Source of the DNA: Epichloe hybrida | Taxonomy: Eukaryota; Ascomycota; Sordariomycetes; Hypocreales; Clavicipitaceae | Length of the DNA stretch: 64,000 nt | NCBI GenBank assembly: GCA_019022495.1 | Contig: JAFEKR010000006.1 | Coordinates: 1,674,001-1,738,000 of the forward strand | Reading direction: 5' to 3' | Shown: positions 22,979-33,074 of the stretch, piece after piece | Layout: each line of letters begins with the position of its first letter | Position numbering within the stretch: position 1 is the stretch's first letter | Made by a program: the position numbers and the translations under genes | The notes under the pieces: model-generated | Told to the model about the DNA's origin: nothing | Seen by the model: the letters and a program-made list of their open reading frames with translations, nothing else | The model's database searches: none

Positions 22979-24917
22979 GGCAGCAAGCCACAGGCAAGGG
23001 CGCAGGAATTACACTTGAATGCAGAGGATGAATCCTTTTGCGTCTTGACCTTTGCGTCGAATCTCGGGATCACGTTGGACAATCGTCGTGTCGTTGAACG
23101 CGAAGTGGGCGGTTGTGGTGCCGAAACTTTGGGAAGTCGCGTTGGGTGACGCGATTTGTGCGGGCTTGCCAATTAATCGTGCCACGTTTGCCCACTCCTT
23201 TGCTTTGGCTGACGCACAAATTTGCCATCTTGCCTTTCAGTACCCAACATACAGAACAACAGCAAACTGGGTATTTGGGCCAATTCTTGACCCAACTTGT
23301 CTTTCGGTCTTTTTTTTTTTGGTCCTCGTGTCCAGTAACTCAATGCTTCGTTACATTACAGATGCACAGCGTCTTTTCATTGTGAACAGCTTGATTCAGT
23401 CAAGTGCGAGGTTCCGTCGCGATTCACAAGCTGATGACCGACCCGCAGAAGTTGCTCAGAAACACTCTTGGCGCACTCGAACAAGGAAGATCAGATGTCA
23501 TGCCATTCATGTTCAGCTTGGCAGCTTCTACTATCAATATTTGCAGTTGTCTCTTTGTCCACTTGTTGCGTTCCTGGCAAACATGCACTGAAGAGGCACG
23601 AGGAGGGGCCCTGCATGGGCAATACACCGCAACACACCCTCTCGCAAAAGGTCAGGAGAAGCACAGGAGTCGAAAACACAGCCATGAAGTGAGAAGACGC
23701 CATCTCATCGCTAGCAAGCAACGGGCTCTGCATCTGAAAAACACTCCGCGAGTCGATGCAAATAACGATGCAAGGACATGACGGACAAGACTTCTGAAGC
23801 CGCACTGGCGAGTCGCGCGCGACCTGTTTTGTTTATGTCACCCAAAGAAAGACATCTCGATGACATGCTGCTTCCCAGCCGCATTGTAATTGTAGGAGCA
23901 GATGGGCCCGTCGGCGCAAATAACCTCATGCAACAATGTTATCTAGTCCTGCACGACAGCGTGCGAGGGTCCACATTGGAAAGGCACCAAAAGTCCGCCG
24001 GGCTGCAGACGCGCATTTCCCACCAGTTGACGATTCGCCGACATCAATCGCCAGCACCTGCAGAGTTTCCGCGGATTGCGTTGTACAAATGACAAAGGCT
24101 TCCCAGGCTCCCCTCAAGTTACGCGCACCATACGCTGTGGTATGTCGCGGAGCCTGGAACAGCTTCCGAGACTAAAAAGCCTGGTCAGCTTGTTGACGAG
24201 GCGCTTTTCGGCATAGTCCCTACTGTATTTGATTGTATCAGCATGACTTGACTTTTGCTCCGCACGAGATCCGTAATAAACCCCGCCATCGATGTGCCAA
24301 GGGCCCAAGATGGTCTCAGTGGTCTGAGTCCAGCACCCCGCCATGCCCGCCATGCCCGCCATGTCAGGAGTACATAGGACTACTCCGTGCTGACGAGTTC
24401 TCGTCGTCATGTCACAAGAAGCCTTTGGAACGGAACCGAAAATGGTGCACATTTGGTCTGCCATGCCAAGGCCCCGATCTCAGCCATCCTAGTGAAGCAA
24501 GGCTACGGCTACGGGTATCAAATTTGGGCCTGCTTGCCATTCAAGCCCGTGTCATGCACGTAAGCTCCGTCTGTCTGCCTTTCCATGGCGGTCATTGTAC
24601 ATAAACAGCCCCGAGCCTCTCTCCCATGTGACGCTCGAGGTCGTACTCTCTATACACGCGGTCCTACATACTTTCCTGGCAGTCGACTCCTCCTCCTTCC
24701 TCCTCCGTCATCGATTGAAATCGATTTTTACTGATATTCCAATCGTGTTGTTCGTGCTACTCCAAGCAGGCTCTCACATTCAGGCCCGTCAACAAACAAG
24801 TCGGCCCGAGACTTTCTTCAGTTTCCCACGAATCGCTGAATCCATGGTTATTGGAACTGCTGCGTCAACGAATAGTTCAGAACATCTGGTCCCAGAGAGC
24901 AGATCCAGTAGCCCGAA
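22979..24917. other. Intergenic, no gene recognised
   Basis: A divergent spacer of about 1.9 kb between NSE4 (-) and the Pro/Ser-rich gene (+). Several open frames up to about 180 codons exist but none has recognisable domains. A short CATGCCCGC tandem repeat lies near 24340-24362. Confidence 0.5.
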
Positions 24918-25788
24918 ATGACTGGGTCTGTTTTAGCACCGCGGTACAGCACAGAGGACTTTGAGACAGCATCGATTCGCTCCGCTGCTCCTTCATATAG
25001 TGAGTCATCCTCTGCCACCTCTGCCATTATCATCTTGTTCCCTCGAATCATTGCTGACAACTATCAAGTTTCCGAAGTCCCGTCGTACCACACCCTCCCC
25101 TACAACCACGACGAGGTCGTCCCGCCTTATAGCCCTCCAGCGCCTCGAGCTGCCAACCTGGTGACGAGTGCTTCTGCCCCGTTGTTTGCTCCTGGCCGTC
25201 AGAGAGCCACTACATCTCGGCAGCAAACCATTGGTCTGCCCCCTCTGCCGCCAGCTCCAACCCAGAGTTCCGTATCGATGCAGAGCTTCCGTCTACCGAC
25301 ATGGTCTGCCAGAAACGCGCCCGCAGCGCGCCATTACCGCAACGTTGCTGAGCGACGCATCACGTCCGGGAGATACGCTGGGTCGTCGGAGCCCATGGCT
25401 CGCCAAAGCTCCAATGACAGAATCTTGGAAACCCACTCAGACAACGAGCCCGAGACGCGACCACTGGAAGATCCATACCTCGTCGGTGAAGTGGCAGCAG
25501 CGCAGGCTCGCCGCGGCAGGCTGCTTCGCGAGACCGGGGAAGATATTCTGGTGCGAGAAGATAAGCAGTGGGACTGGCTCCTAGGTTCGTGTCATCTTCA
25601 TCGACTTCTGCTATCTCTCCCATCAGAACGACTGAAGGATTTGCTTGATGTTTGACTGACTGTCCGCAGCACAAATGAGGAGTTGGGATGAGCGTGAGAG
25701 AAGCTGGGCTCGATATCGCCGCGACCTTGAGAGTAATCAAAGAAAGAAGCTTCTCCGCAGAATCGGCGGCCGGCTGCTGCCAGCATAG
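24918..25788 (+). CDS. Conserved fungal Pro/Ser-rich protein with C-terminal basic helix, unknown function
   Basis: Three exons: 24918-24999, 25069-25584, 25670-25788 (238 aa). The first intron (69 nt) is a multiple of three and has no stop, so the frame also reads through it. Splicing removes a hydrophobic insert and restores SAAPSYISEVPSYHT, the expected family pattern. The N-terminal half is Pro/Ser/Thr-rich with PPYSPP and LPPLPPAP motifs. The C terminus is the best conserved part: RPLEDPYLVGEVAAAQARRGRL, then EDKQWDWLLAQMRSWDERERSWARYRRD and a basic RKKLLRRIGGRLL end, predicted helical. I recall short filamentous-fungal proteins with this layout but no assigned role. A signal peptide and catalytic motifs are absent. 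Confidence 0.8.
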
Positions 25789-26489
25789 GAGGACGTCCCA
25801 AGGATGCCGGGTGTTTGACATCGTGGTTCACATGCATCACCACCCTCACTCAACTGATTGGGGGGGGGGGGCTTCAGTCACCAATTTTTCGCGACATGTC
25901 TTATGAGTTCATGATGCATCTTAGGCGCAGTTGACTAGATTTTTTCGTTTATTTCGCTCTATTCTCCTTTTCTTCCTCACCCCTGCTGGGTCATTTCGGG
26001 TTGCCGGTTTGCATTCTTTATTGGGAGAGGTCACATTGTCGTCTGTGATGCTCATCAAGGTTAATAAAATCTGGCATCAGAGTTACTGCAATCAAAAGCA
26101 ATTCTTACAGCTGCGAAGTGCGATTGCCGCTGGCGATGTTAGCTGGGCGAATTATGTTTGAGTGTATGGTTGTCACGATACATTGACATCGTAAATTGCG
26201 ACGTATTCCATTCGTACAAAGTTACATATCACAGGAAAGGCACAGGGACCATGTCTACAACGAGACGCAAGACATAATTTCAACTTGACGAAAGGCTTTG
26301 CTCTCCGTCTCTACCTCACAATGTAAATATACACGGTCCCAAAACGCCTTGCCCAATGCAGCTAGTAAGACATTGCTTGCGTTGCTTGCCAACAGCATGC
26401 CCTCTTTTCATGTGTTTTGTCGTGCTAAATACAGTCGACCTTTAAAAAGCTCGCATAGAAGTAGTGTGACAACGATGGCAAGTCTGATA
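25789..26489. other. Convergent intergenic region
   Basis: It lies between the ends of the Pro/Ser-rich gene (+) and VMA11 (-). A G(10) homopolymer sits near 25861. Apart from probable 3' UTRs, nothing was recognised. Confidence 0.6.
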
Positions 26490-27353
26490 TCAACCCTTGC
26501 TTCGGGAGTTGAGCAGCAGGGCCACAATCAAGCTGTTTTAACGTTAGCCATCATCACGACCTAGATTGGATGCGGTTGCTCTGTGCGTAAAACATACCCA
26601 TAAAGACCAAGGACTTCTCCAAAGATGAGAATCAAGACCATGCCGACGAAGATCCTCGATTGTTCCATGTATGCGCGAACGCCCTTGTCACCGACGATGC
26701 CGATGCAGTATCCAGCAGCGAGACCGGTCATACCGACGGAGAGGCCGCAGGCGAGGTGCAAAAAGCCACTGGAAGCAAGATAATTAGGATCTAGTTCAAC
26801 ATGTTGTCGTCGCGGGTAAAAAGTAATTTTTTGGGGAGTGGTTGAACACGAACGAGAACAGCGCGTAGCTCTGTGACGCGGATGGTGGATTGAGGTCCTG
26901 CGCGATGAGGACGGATATGACGAGGGAGTAGACGGCGATGATACCGGACATGACGACGGGGATCAGGCACTACTCATGTGAAATTTCTTTAGTATTCCAT
27001 GCAAGTTGCACACAGAGCGGAAGAGGAGAAAGGTGTATCCTGACCTTCATGATGAGATCGGGACGGAACGTTCCCACGCCAGCAATACCAATGCCGGACT
27101 TTGCGGTGCCGTACGCAGCTCCGATGGCTATGTTTGAGAGCCGTTGTAAGAATTGACGCTGTGTTTGAGGATCAGAGAGAGGAGGGGAGCACCATCTTAC
27201 ATCCGAAGATCATGGCGGCTGCGATGCCAGCCTAGAGCAGATATGTCGCATTAGCAAGGGCGGCGGCTTCATGGCATGACAAGAGAAGAAGGTGCGAGAG
27301 ATGCTCACCATGCCGAAGAAGGGGGCAAACTTGGGAGCGAAGTCTGACTCCAT
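26490..27353 (-). CDS. VMA11: V-type H+-ATPase proteolipid c' subunit (Vma11)
   Basis: Six exons, in transcript order 27353-27309, 27231-27201, 27127-27045, 26969-26854, 26768-26598, 26532-26490 (162 aa). All five introns are GT..AG and 65-85 nt long. Four hydrophobic helices make up the protein, with [21 protein letters not shown] in the first half and [25 protein letters not shown] at the end. The Glu of FGEVLG in helix 4 is the proton-carrying residue. [15 protein letters not shown] and RSFMQQSR-like features (here [11 protein letters not shown] and RAYMEQSR) assign it to c' rather than c or c''. The c' subunit is fungal-specific and sits in the rotor ring of the vacuolar proton pump. A C replaces the usual S at MKCLIPVV. 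The exon 2 (31 nt) and exon 6 (43 nt) microexons are easily missed by gene callers. Confidence 0.93.
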
Positions 27354-27559
27354 GATTGGGGGGAGCGGTGTTGCGATGCTGGTTCGGTGGATGAGGGCGA
27401 TGGATGGCGTCGTGGAGGAGCTCCTACGTCGTGTTATCGCACGGCCTCACGGTCACGGTTCGGTCTGGATGGACATGCAGCTCTCCTTCCTGGGCTTTGG
27501 CGTCAATGGGACTTGGGTGAGCGGCGTGACCTGGCACGTGATTTGGCCAAGGGGCTAGC

Positions 27560-27845
27560 CGGAGCGGCCGCCGTCCACGGCCAGGCTCTCCTCGAACAGG
27601 GTGCAGATGCCACGCAGCCGCTAGTGCCGAGGGGAATCCTCGCGTGTCCCATCAATTCTTTCCCTGTGTTCGGTGGGAAATAGCGCTGCATCAGTTTGGC
27701 TTGCCTGTCCAGATCCGAACGCAGCAAATGGCATGTGCTCTCCACGAGACAGGCATTCGTCTCTTGCTGGAGCACGGCGCATCTCCTCTCCGAAGAGATG
27801 CGGCGGGCACTACGCCGCTGCAATGTGCTGCGATGGGCTAGAATT
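27560..27845 (+). pseudogene. Remnant of an ankyrin-repeat gene
   Basis: Two fragments carry ankyrin-repeat hallmarks: GQALLEQGADATQPL near 27575-27620 and ETGIRLLLEHGASPLRRDAAG followed by TTPLQCAAMG near 27745-27838. They are in different frames with a stop between them (near 27680), and no extended open frame surrounds them. The pattern fits a decayed member of the large fungal ankyrin families. It lies just beyond the VMA11 promoter, at the left edge of the accessory island. No start codon or intron structure can be assigned. Confidence 0.55.
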
Positions 27846-28019
27846 TCGGCATATTTCGTCTGTACCTGTCTGCTTGCGGCCAGGATGATGTTCTTGCGCC
27901 CATCAATTCGGCGTAGCCACTCGGTCCGAAGGGTGATGTGAAAGTGAAATACGACCGGTACGACCGGTGGCACCGATCGGCACGCCCGTTTCTCGGCGTG
28001 GGATCCCGAGTCGCCGTTG

Positions 28020-28830
28020 TGGACCCCCCGGCTCGGTGCATGGCAGCCCGGATCTGCTAGGGTGGAACTGCGACTGTAGTAAGATATCCCCATGGTCACT
28101 TTGCCTGGGTCTATCTTGTTCCGCCATAAGATATCTAGGGCTACCTGGATCTCGGTGAGGTTCGTGTGGGAGTTGGCCCACGGCCCAGTCCATTTGTTAT
28201 CAATGCCCCTAAGCTCCGTGCATGTCGCAACTCATTAAACTGAACCAGTCAACTGTAGACTCGAGTGAAGTTATGTCGAAATGTTGCAGGTACCAATAGC
28301 TCGCTGGGATAGGCATTAACACGCCCTTCTTATGCTGGCTCATCCTCATCCAGAGCTTCTTTATAAAGTAAACAATATTATCATAGCCTATTCCACGCCC
28401 ACTGTAGTCCGGCGAAGCAGGATATTCACAGTCGATATCAACGTCATTAAAGCCATACGTACTCATAATCCTCGTTAGCAACCTTATTAAGGTCTCAATA
28501 TGCACATCAGAGGCTGCCATGTCGCCAAAGGTCGTCTGCGTAGGGCCCGGATTGTTAAAGGCCCAGCCACTAATAGCAACCTAGAACTTAACGTCCGGCT
28601 GGAAAAGTTTAATAGCACCGATTCTCGCCATCACTTCTTCCGTCTTGAGTTACACAGGAGAGATGCCGCAAACCTCTGGGGGTCTATGGTTAGCGAAGCT
28701 GAAGATGATGTGCGCATACAGCCCAGAAGGTACCTCCTCCGGGCCTACGGCAAAGCAACATCTCCGAGACAGAACGTGGCGTAGATGGCCCAACGGTACC
28801 GCAGCCGCCTTCGTTCAAGGGGCATCAACG
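28020..28830 (-). pseudogene. Broken GH18 chitinase (subgroup C-like)
   Basis: Reading on the minus strand from about 28770: EEVPSGLYAHIIFSFAN, GAIKLFQPDVKF, a TAG stop, then VAISGWAFNNPGPTQTTFGD, STYGFNDVDIDCEYPASP, ASYWYLQHFD and DWFSLMSCDMHGA, another stop and a one-base frameshift, then TGPWANSHTNLTEI and DPGKVTMGISYYSRSSTLADP. The catalytic DxxDxDxE motif is recognisable as DVDIDCE, with the general acid Glu kept and the usual Trp before it replaced by Cys. Two stops fall where the family has Trp (TGG to TAG), consistent with repeat-induced point mutation or drift. N- and C-terminal domains are missing. Such chitinases are secreted and often carry LysM and chitin-binding modules; this copy cannot encode a working enzyme. 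Confidence 0.85.
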
Positions 28831-28857
28831 ACACCAAGCCGACTTCATGGCGCCAGG

Positions 28858-29010
28858 GGCCAAACATATACAAGCCGAGATGGCGACACCTGTGACAAGA
28901 TTGCCCTCGCCCACTCTGTTTCGGCGGCGAGCCTATTCTTCCTCAACCCGGGTCTGACCAACTGTAGCCAGGTCACAGCCGGATCCCAGCAGACTACATG
29001 TTGCAGCAAC
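28858..29010 (+). pseudogene. LysM-domain fragment, head-to-head with the chitinase remnant
   Basis: The frame encodes QTYTSRDGDTCDKIALAHSV followed by SAASLFFLNPGLTNCSQVTAG, which matches the fungal LysM chitin-binding repeat (GDTC, NPxLxNC). The expected closing segment is disrupted, and the flanking sequence has no start, signal peptide or further domain. It is on the opposite strand to the GH18 remnant and starts within about 100 bp of it. It is best read as a relic of a LysM protein, or a LysM module, next to a chitinase gene. Confidence 0.75.
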
Positions 29011-29257
29011 TGTAACAATGTTTGGGCTGGCGCGTCCGCTCGTAGGATGCCTGCGCAACATACCATTACCGACCTAACGCGACAAGTCGTGGTCGTCAAT
29101 CTGGCGATTTGCTCTCGCACACCAGATCTGCTCCTACCCTGATCCGGCGGGCGGTGAGGTGAATTGCCCAAGGTGGGTCAACCTTAACTACGGACTAACT
29201 CGTGCTGAACAACTCCCTTGAAAAGCGATACACCCATCCCGACTCGCAGCAATCCTG

Positions 29258-30690
29258 ATGCATGCACTCTTTTTGAGGCCGCCTTCCAACCCAACTAGGA
29301 TTTACTCGCTTGTTTCTCTACAATGCTTCCATCAACTCGACTCAATCCGCCGTTGTCACTCTCAGATGCCAGCACAAACATACAATTGTCATGTTGATGC
29401 CGAGCCGCTATATCGCTATCAGCCAGGTGGTTACCATCCCCTTGCATTAGGTGATTTCCTGAAGAGCGGACAATACAAAATTCTCCACAAGCTGGGCTGG
29501 GGTAGCTATTCTACCACGTGGGCCGCAAGGGACCAGAAGTATGCCCATTGTCAAGAGAGCGTAAGGAATGCCATTTTCTGATTCTGTCTAAGGCGCGGCC
29601 GCTACGTTGCAGTCAAGATCACGATATCTGATCTCAAGGATAGCGGCGAGCTCAACATCCTGCGAGCGCTCTCTGCTCTATCCAGACATCATCCTGGGTG
29701 GTCTCATGTGAATCAAATGTTGGACCATTTTACTCTCGTTGGCCCTAATGGTTCCCACAATTGTCTGGTGCTAGAACTCGTAGGACCTAACGTCGCAGAC
29801 GTTGTTGAAGCACACTGTCAAGATAATAGACTCCCTGCCAAGCTTGCGAAACTGTTCGCTAAGCAGGTGCTGCAAGGACTCGACTTTCTTGCGGCCAGCG
29901 ATATCGGGCATGGAGGCAAGGCCTTCACGCTTCAGGCGCGTCCGTATCATAGTAACCTCGCTTATAGATATACATGCTCGAAATCTCGCTCTAGTTGCAC
30001 CCAACCTGGATTATCTGGGCGAAAGAGACTTCATTGCCAAGCTGGGAAAGCCCGAGACGGGCGTAGTGACGAGATCAGATGGTCAGCCTCTTGGATGCAA
30101 TGTGCCAACTCAGATTGTTCGGCCCGCATTCTTCCGGAGAGACATTCTACTGTCTTGTCCATCAGTCAAGATCATTGACTTCGGGGAAGCTTTCTTCAGC
30201 GACAGAGCGCCAAGCACGCTGCATACCCCATTGCCTGTACGGGCACCAGAAATAGTTTTTGGGGATCGACTGGATCGTCGAGTAGATCTATGGAGTGCCG
30301 GCTGCCTGGTAAGCACCCATGAAATCATGATCGAAGTGATAAACCTAACAGACATAGATTTTTGAGCTCGTAACCGGGCAACCTCCCTTCGACGTCCTTA
30401 TGATGACTCCCTCAATTCTTATCGCACAAATGATTGAGCTCACCGATGACGAGCTGCCATCAAGGTGGCAGGCCAAATGGCAATCAATGCAGAATAATAC
30501 GCCGCAACGAGATGAAGATTATAGGCTCCAGAAATGGCTAGAAGAGGGTTATTTCGATAACGGCAAACAAGCCGAGTTCACGAAGGAAGAAATCGCGAGA
30601 ATAGCCGATTTGACTACGCGTATGTTAAAGTTCGAGCCGTCTCTTAGAGCCGCGCCGAGTGAAATTCTTGCCGAAGATTGGTTTCGATGA
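29258..30690 (+). CDS. SRPK-like serine/threonine protein kinase
   Basis: Four exons: 29258-29538, 29593-29915, 29968-30308, 30358-30690 (425 aa). Exon 2 ends at a GC donor (GAG|GCAAGG), giving a GC-AG intron of 52 nt that restores GHGDIHARNLAL. Kinase features in order are a Gly-loop LGWGSYSTTW, the VAVK lysine, the catalytic loop GDIHARN with H-G-D in place of H-R-D, a long insert, the metal-binding DFGEA, LPVRAPEIVFG, and DLWSAGCLIFELVTGQPPF. These are SRPK-family traits (Arg/Ser-rich splicing-factor kinases), and many filamentous fungi carry expanded, divergent copies. An ATG at 29366 (MPAQTYNCHVDAEPL) may be the true start, because the first 36 residues look like a weak leader. It sits in the accessory island, so its role is unknown. 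Confidence 0.85.
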
Positions 30691-31602
30691 GGAATGTGCA
30701 GTGGTCAAGGGGATTTAACCCAAGGTAGAAATGTATCCCGTTGCAATGGCGCAAATTCAACCGTCCGTGTAATCGCCAAGGTCCCACTTCTGCTTTACGC
30801 TCTGGCCTGGCGATGGTCGTGCCTTCGCGCTCTGTGCCCATGGATCTCTTCTTGCTTGTCAATCCCTCGCTTGGAACGGCTTCAGACTGCGATGGTTAGC
30901 TGGCCACTGGCACCTGGTATTGTATACATCCGGTCCGCCATTGCGATGAAGTTCGGCCCGGCCAAGGCTTAGTTTCAAACTCGAACTTGGAAAACTCGAT
31001 TAGAAGCCAAGAAGAATAATCAGTCATCGATCTTGTCCCTCTGCAACCTGCATGTCTCTCAACAGTGAGCACCAAGATCAGCAACGCATTGCCATCGATA
31101 CCTTGCGATCTATCTATTGCTTATTGACTCGTAGCTAGGGACTGAGTTTTTTTTTTTTCAACTTACTAATTAATAGAGATTCGATTTACCACAGATTGCC
31201 TTGCTTTTCTCTACTTCCATCATAACTTCTCGCTTCTCGCATAACGCGTTCATCAGGGAAAGCGGATCTTTCTCTTCTTGATAGAGGGTCCACGTTGAAA
31301 TCTCTGCAACAGGTCGTGGATCTGTTAGACTCTGCGACTGGAGCGCCAAGGCGTCGCGACCCAAGTAGTAAGAGTGGAATAACCCTAGTATGATAACTGA
31401 TGATGAACCTGGATCCCTGTTAAGAGAGGCACGGAGAAGGGAACAGAAGATCTTGTGAGAATTTTTAGTCGCACGGTATATATTTGAAGCTCGCCCAACC
31501 TGACGACTCACGAGCCTGAATTGGTTTGCACTTGCAATAATCAGGACACACACTTCGCCTGCTTCTCTCCCTGTACGTCCGCCAAAGGCACACCTGGGCA
31601 AT
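30691..31602. other. Intergenic, no gene recognised
   Basis: A 0.9-kb spacer upstream of the LysM gene. A poly-T tract at about 31147-31158 may be part of its promoter. Open frames on both strands look incidental. Confidence 0.55.
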
Positions 31603-32072
31603 ATGCGCTCAAAATCACTTATCGCTGCATGCGTGTGCGGCCAACTGGCGTCAGCCGCTCTCGAGATTGTGGGAAATGCTGAAGCCAGAGTTCGGCGGCA
31701 AGATGCTCCCACGGCCCCTGACATCGCGCCTGATTGCACCGGTTTCGTGACCGTCATGGACAGTTCGCAAGACTGCAGGCACCTATTAGATAAGTTGGCA
31801 GTCTCGCATGATGAATTCATCAAATGGGTAAGGAAACACACACAAAGCCCTCCCCTCTTCGGCTGTCAAATCCTTTTTTTCACCCCCAAGGATAATCACT
31901 AACGAGGTTTTGGCATCCATCCTTTCTGGTACAGAACCCCAGTGTCAAGTCAGACTGTAGTGGTCTCAAGGTTGGCCATTCGTATTGCGTCGAGGTCCGT
32001 TTTGGACTTCTTCGTCCTCCCACAAAAGTTTCTTCTTCAGCAGCACAGATCGACAAGCCTGGACTCGCTTAA
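31603..32072 (+). CDS. Secreted LysM protein, truncated after the first LysM domain
   Basis: Two exons, 31603-31827 and 31935-32072 (120 aa). It begins with a signal-peptide-like MRSKSLIAACVCGQLASAALE. One LysM domain follows (DCTGFVTVMDSSQDCRHLL, then FIKWNPSVKSDCSGLKVGHSYCVEV), with the fungal Cys pattern and the WNPSV turn intact. The GT..AG intron splits the domain exactly at KW|NPSV. The reading frame stops at 32070 in the linker (KPGLA, TAA), where related proteins continue into a second LysM. LysM effectors bind chitin oligomers and can shield hyphae or hide them from host or competitor recognition. A single-domain secreted form could still fold, but whether it is expressed is unknown. 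The second half is described in the next entry. Confidence 0.7.
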
Positions 32073-32464
32073 AGGGGTCTTGCGAGACGTCGCACTGCTT
32101 TCTACGAAGCAAAGCCCGGCGATAACTTGTGATAAAAATTGTCAAAGCTATAACTGGAATCCTGCAGTGAAAACCGGTATTATATTCGTCCACCATCCAC
32201 TAGGAAACCCCAAAGAGCTGATTTGCTGACAAATTAAAGAATTGTAGCGGACTGTGGTCAGGTTATTTTCATTGCATCGGGATTTCTTCTGCGTTTCACG
32301 TCCGGGCCTCGTACGGTGCAGACTGTGCTGGCAAAGAGCACAATGAAGAGACAATCATGGAAGACAGCAATGGGCTCTGTCTTGATACAGGCTGCGCCAC
32401 GGCTTTTCTCGACATTTTAGCAGCTGCTGGAGTTTGTCGTACGCTATGTATGGACGGAGGATGA
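32073..32464 (+). pseudogene. Decayed second LysM domain and Cys-containing tail
   Basis: Downstream of the TAA, the same frame reads GLARRRTAFYEAKPGDN, then a shift by one base gives TCDKNCQSYNWNPAVKT. After a probable intron, NCSGLWSGYFHCIG resumes and continues into a Cys-bearing tail (SYGADCAGKEH to CRTLCMDGG, stop at 32462-32464). FYEAKPGD, YNWNPAV and CSGLWSGYFHCIG are recognisable LysM pieces, but the middle helix is missing. The frame is broken by the TAA, by a frameshift, and by an intron boundary I could not make phase-consistent. The first stop could have come from CAA by a C-to-T change. Confidence 0.7.
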
Positions 32465-33074
32465 ATGTACATACATGAATATGTGGATTCGATGTCGTAT
32501 CAATGAGAGAGAGAAACGACCAGACGTCACATCCCTGCCACGATGCACTGCCGAAGAAGGAACATGCATACAATGCACCCCCCAGCCAGGACTTAACAGG
32601 TTGACGGCTCGGTACGTTCGGCCAAGGCGTCCCGTTGTCGCACCAACGAACGACTCGGATAAAAGTGTTCATTCATGCATGCATTGGGCGCCACTTTCAA
32701 TGTCGGTTGAATTGAAATGAAGCCACAATTGAGAAATCTACTGCGACTTTGACCGGCTGGTTCTTTGGGATACGAGGGTCCCGTCTGTTTGTCTCCACCG
32801 GATGTTCAGAATGTGTAGGGCCGTCACGGATTCATGGCAGCCCTGGACCAATTCCACTGGGGAAAAACAAACGAGAAAGAAGACCATGAAGACGTCATGT
32901 ATCGACAAGGGCCGAGGATTGGACGGCTGGGTTGTCGAGGTGAGAGAGGGAGTATCATCGGGCACATATATATCATCTCATGGCCTTTCCCTCCTCTTTG
33001 CTATTGCCCACAGACTTCACGTCACTCACTTGCTGTGTCCTACTTTGACAGCACTCACTTGAGTATACGTAATC
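32465..33074. other. Intergenic (CRH promoter)
   Basis: A 0.6-kb spacer between two plus-strand genes. A TATATATCATC stretch near 32970 could be a TATA-type element about 100 bp before the CRH start. No gene was recognised. Confidence 0.5.

Noticed and set aside
23404..23781. 125-codon plus-strand frame in the NSE4 upstream spacer
   Set aside because: No domain, no convincing start context, and overlapping frames on the other strand are equally long.
27503..28099. 198-codon minus-strand frame through the chitinase end and ankyrin remnant
   Set aside because: Only its first 25 residues are chitinase-like. The rest is antisense to the ankyrin remnant, so I do not treat it as one gene.
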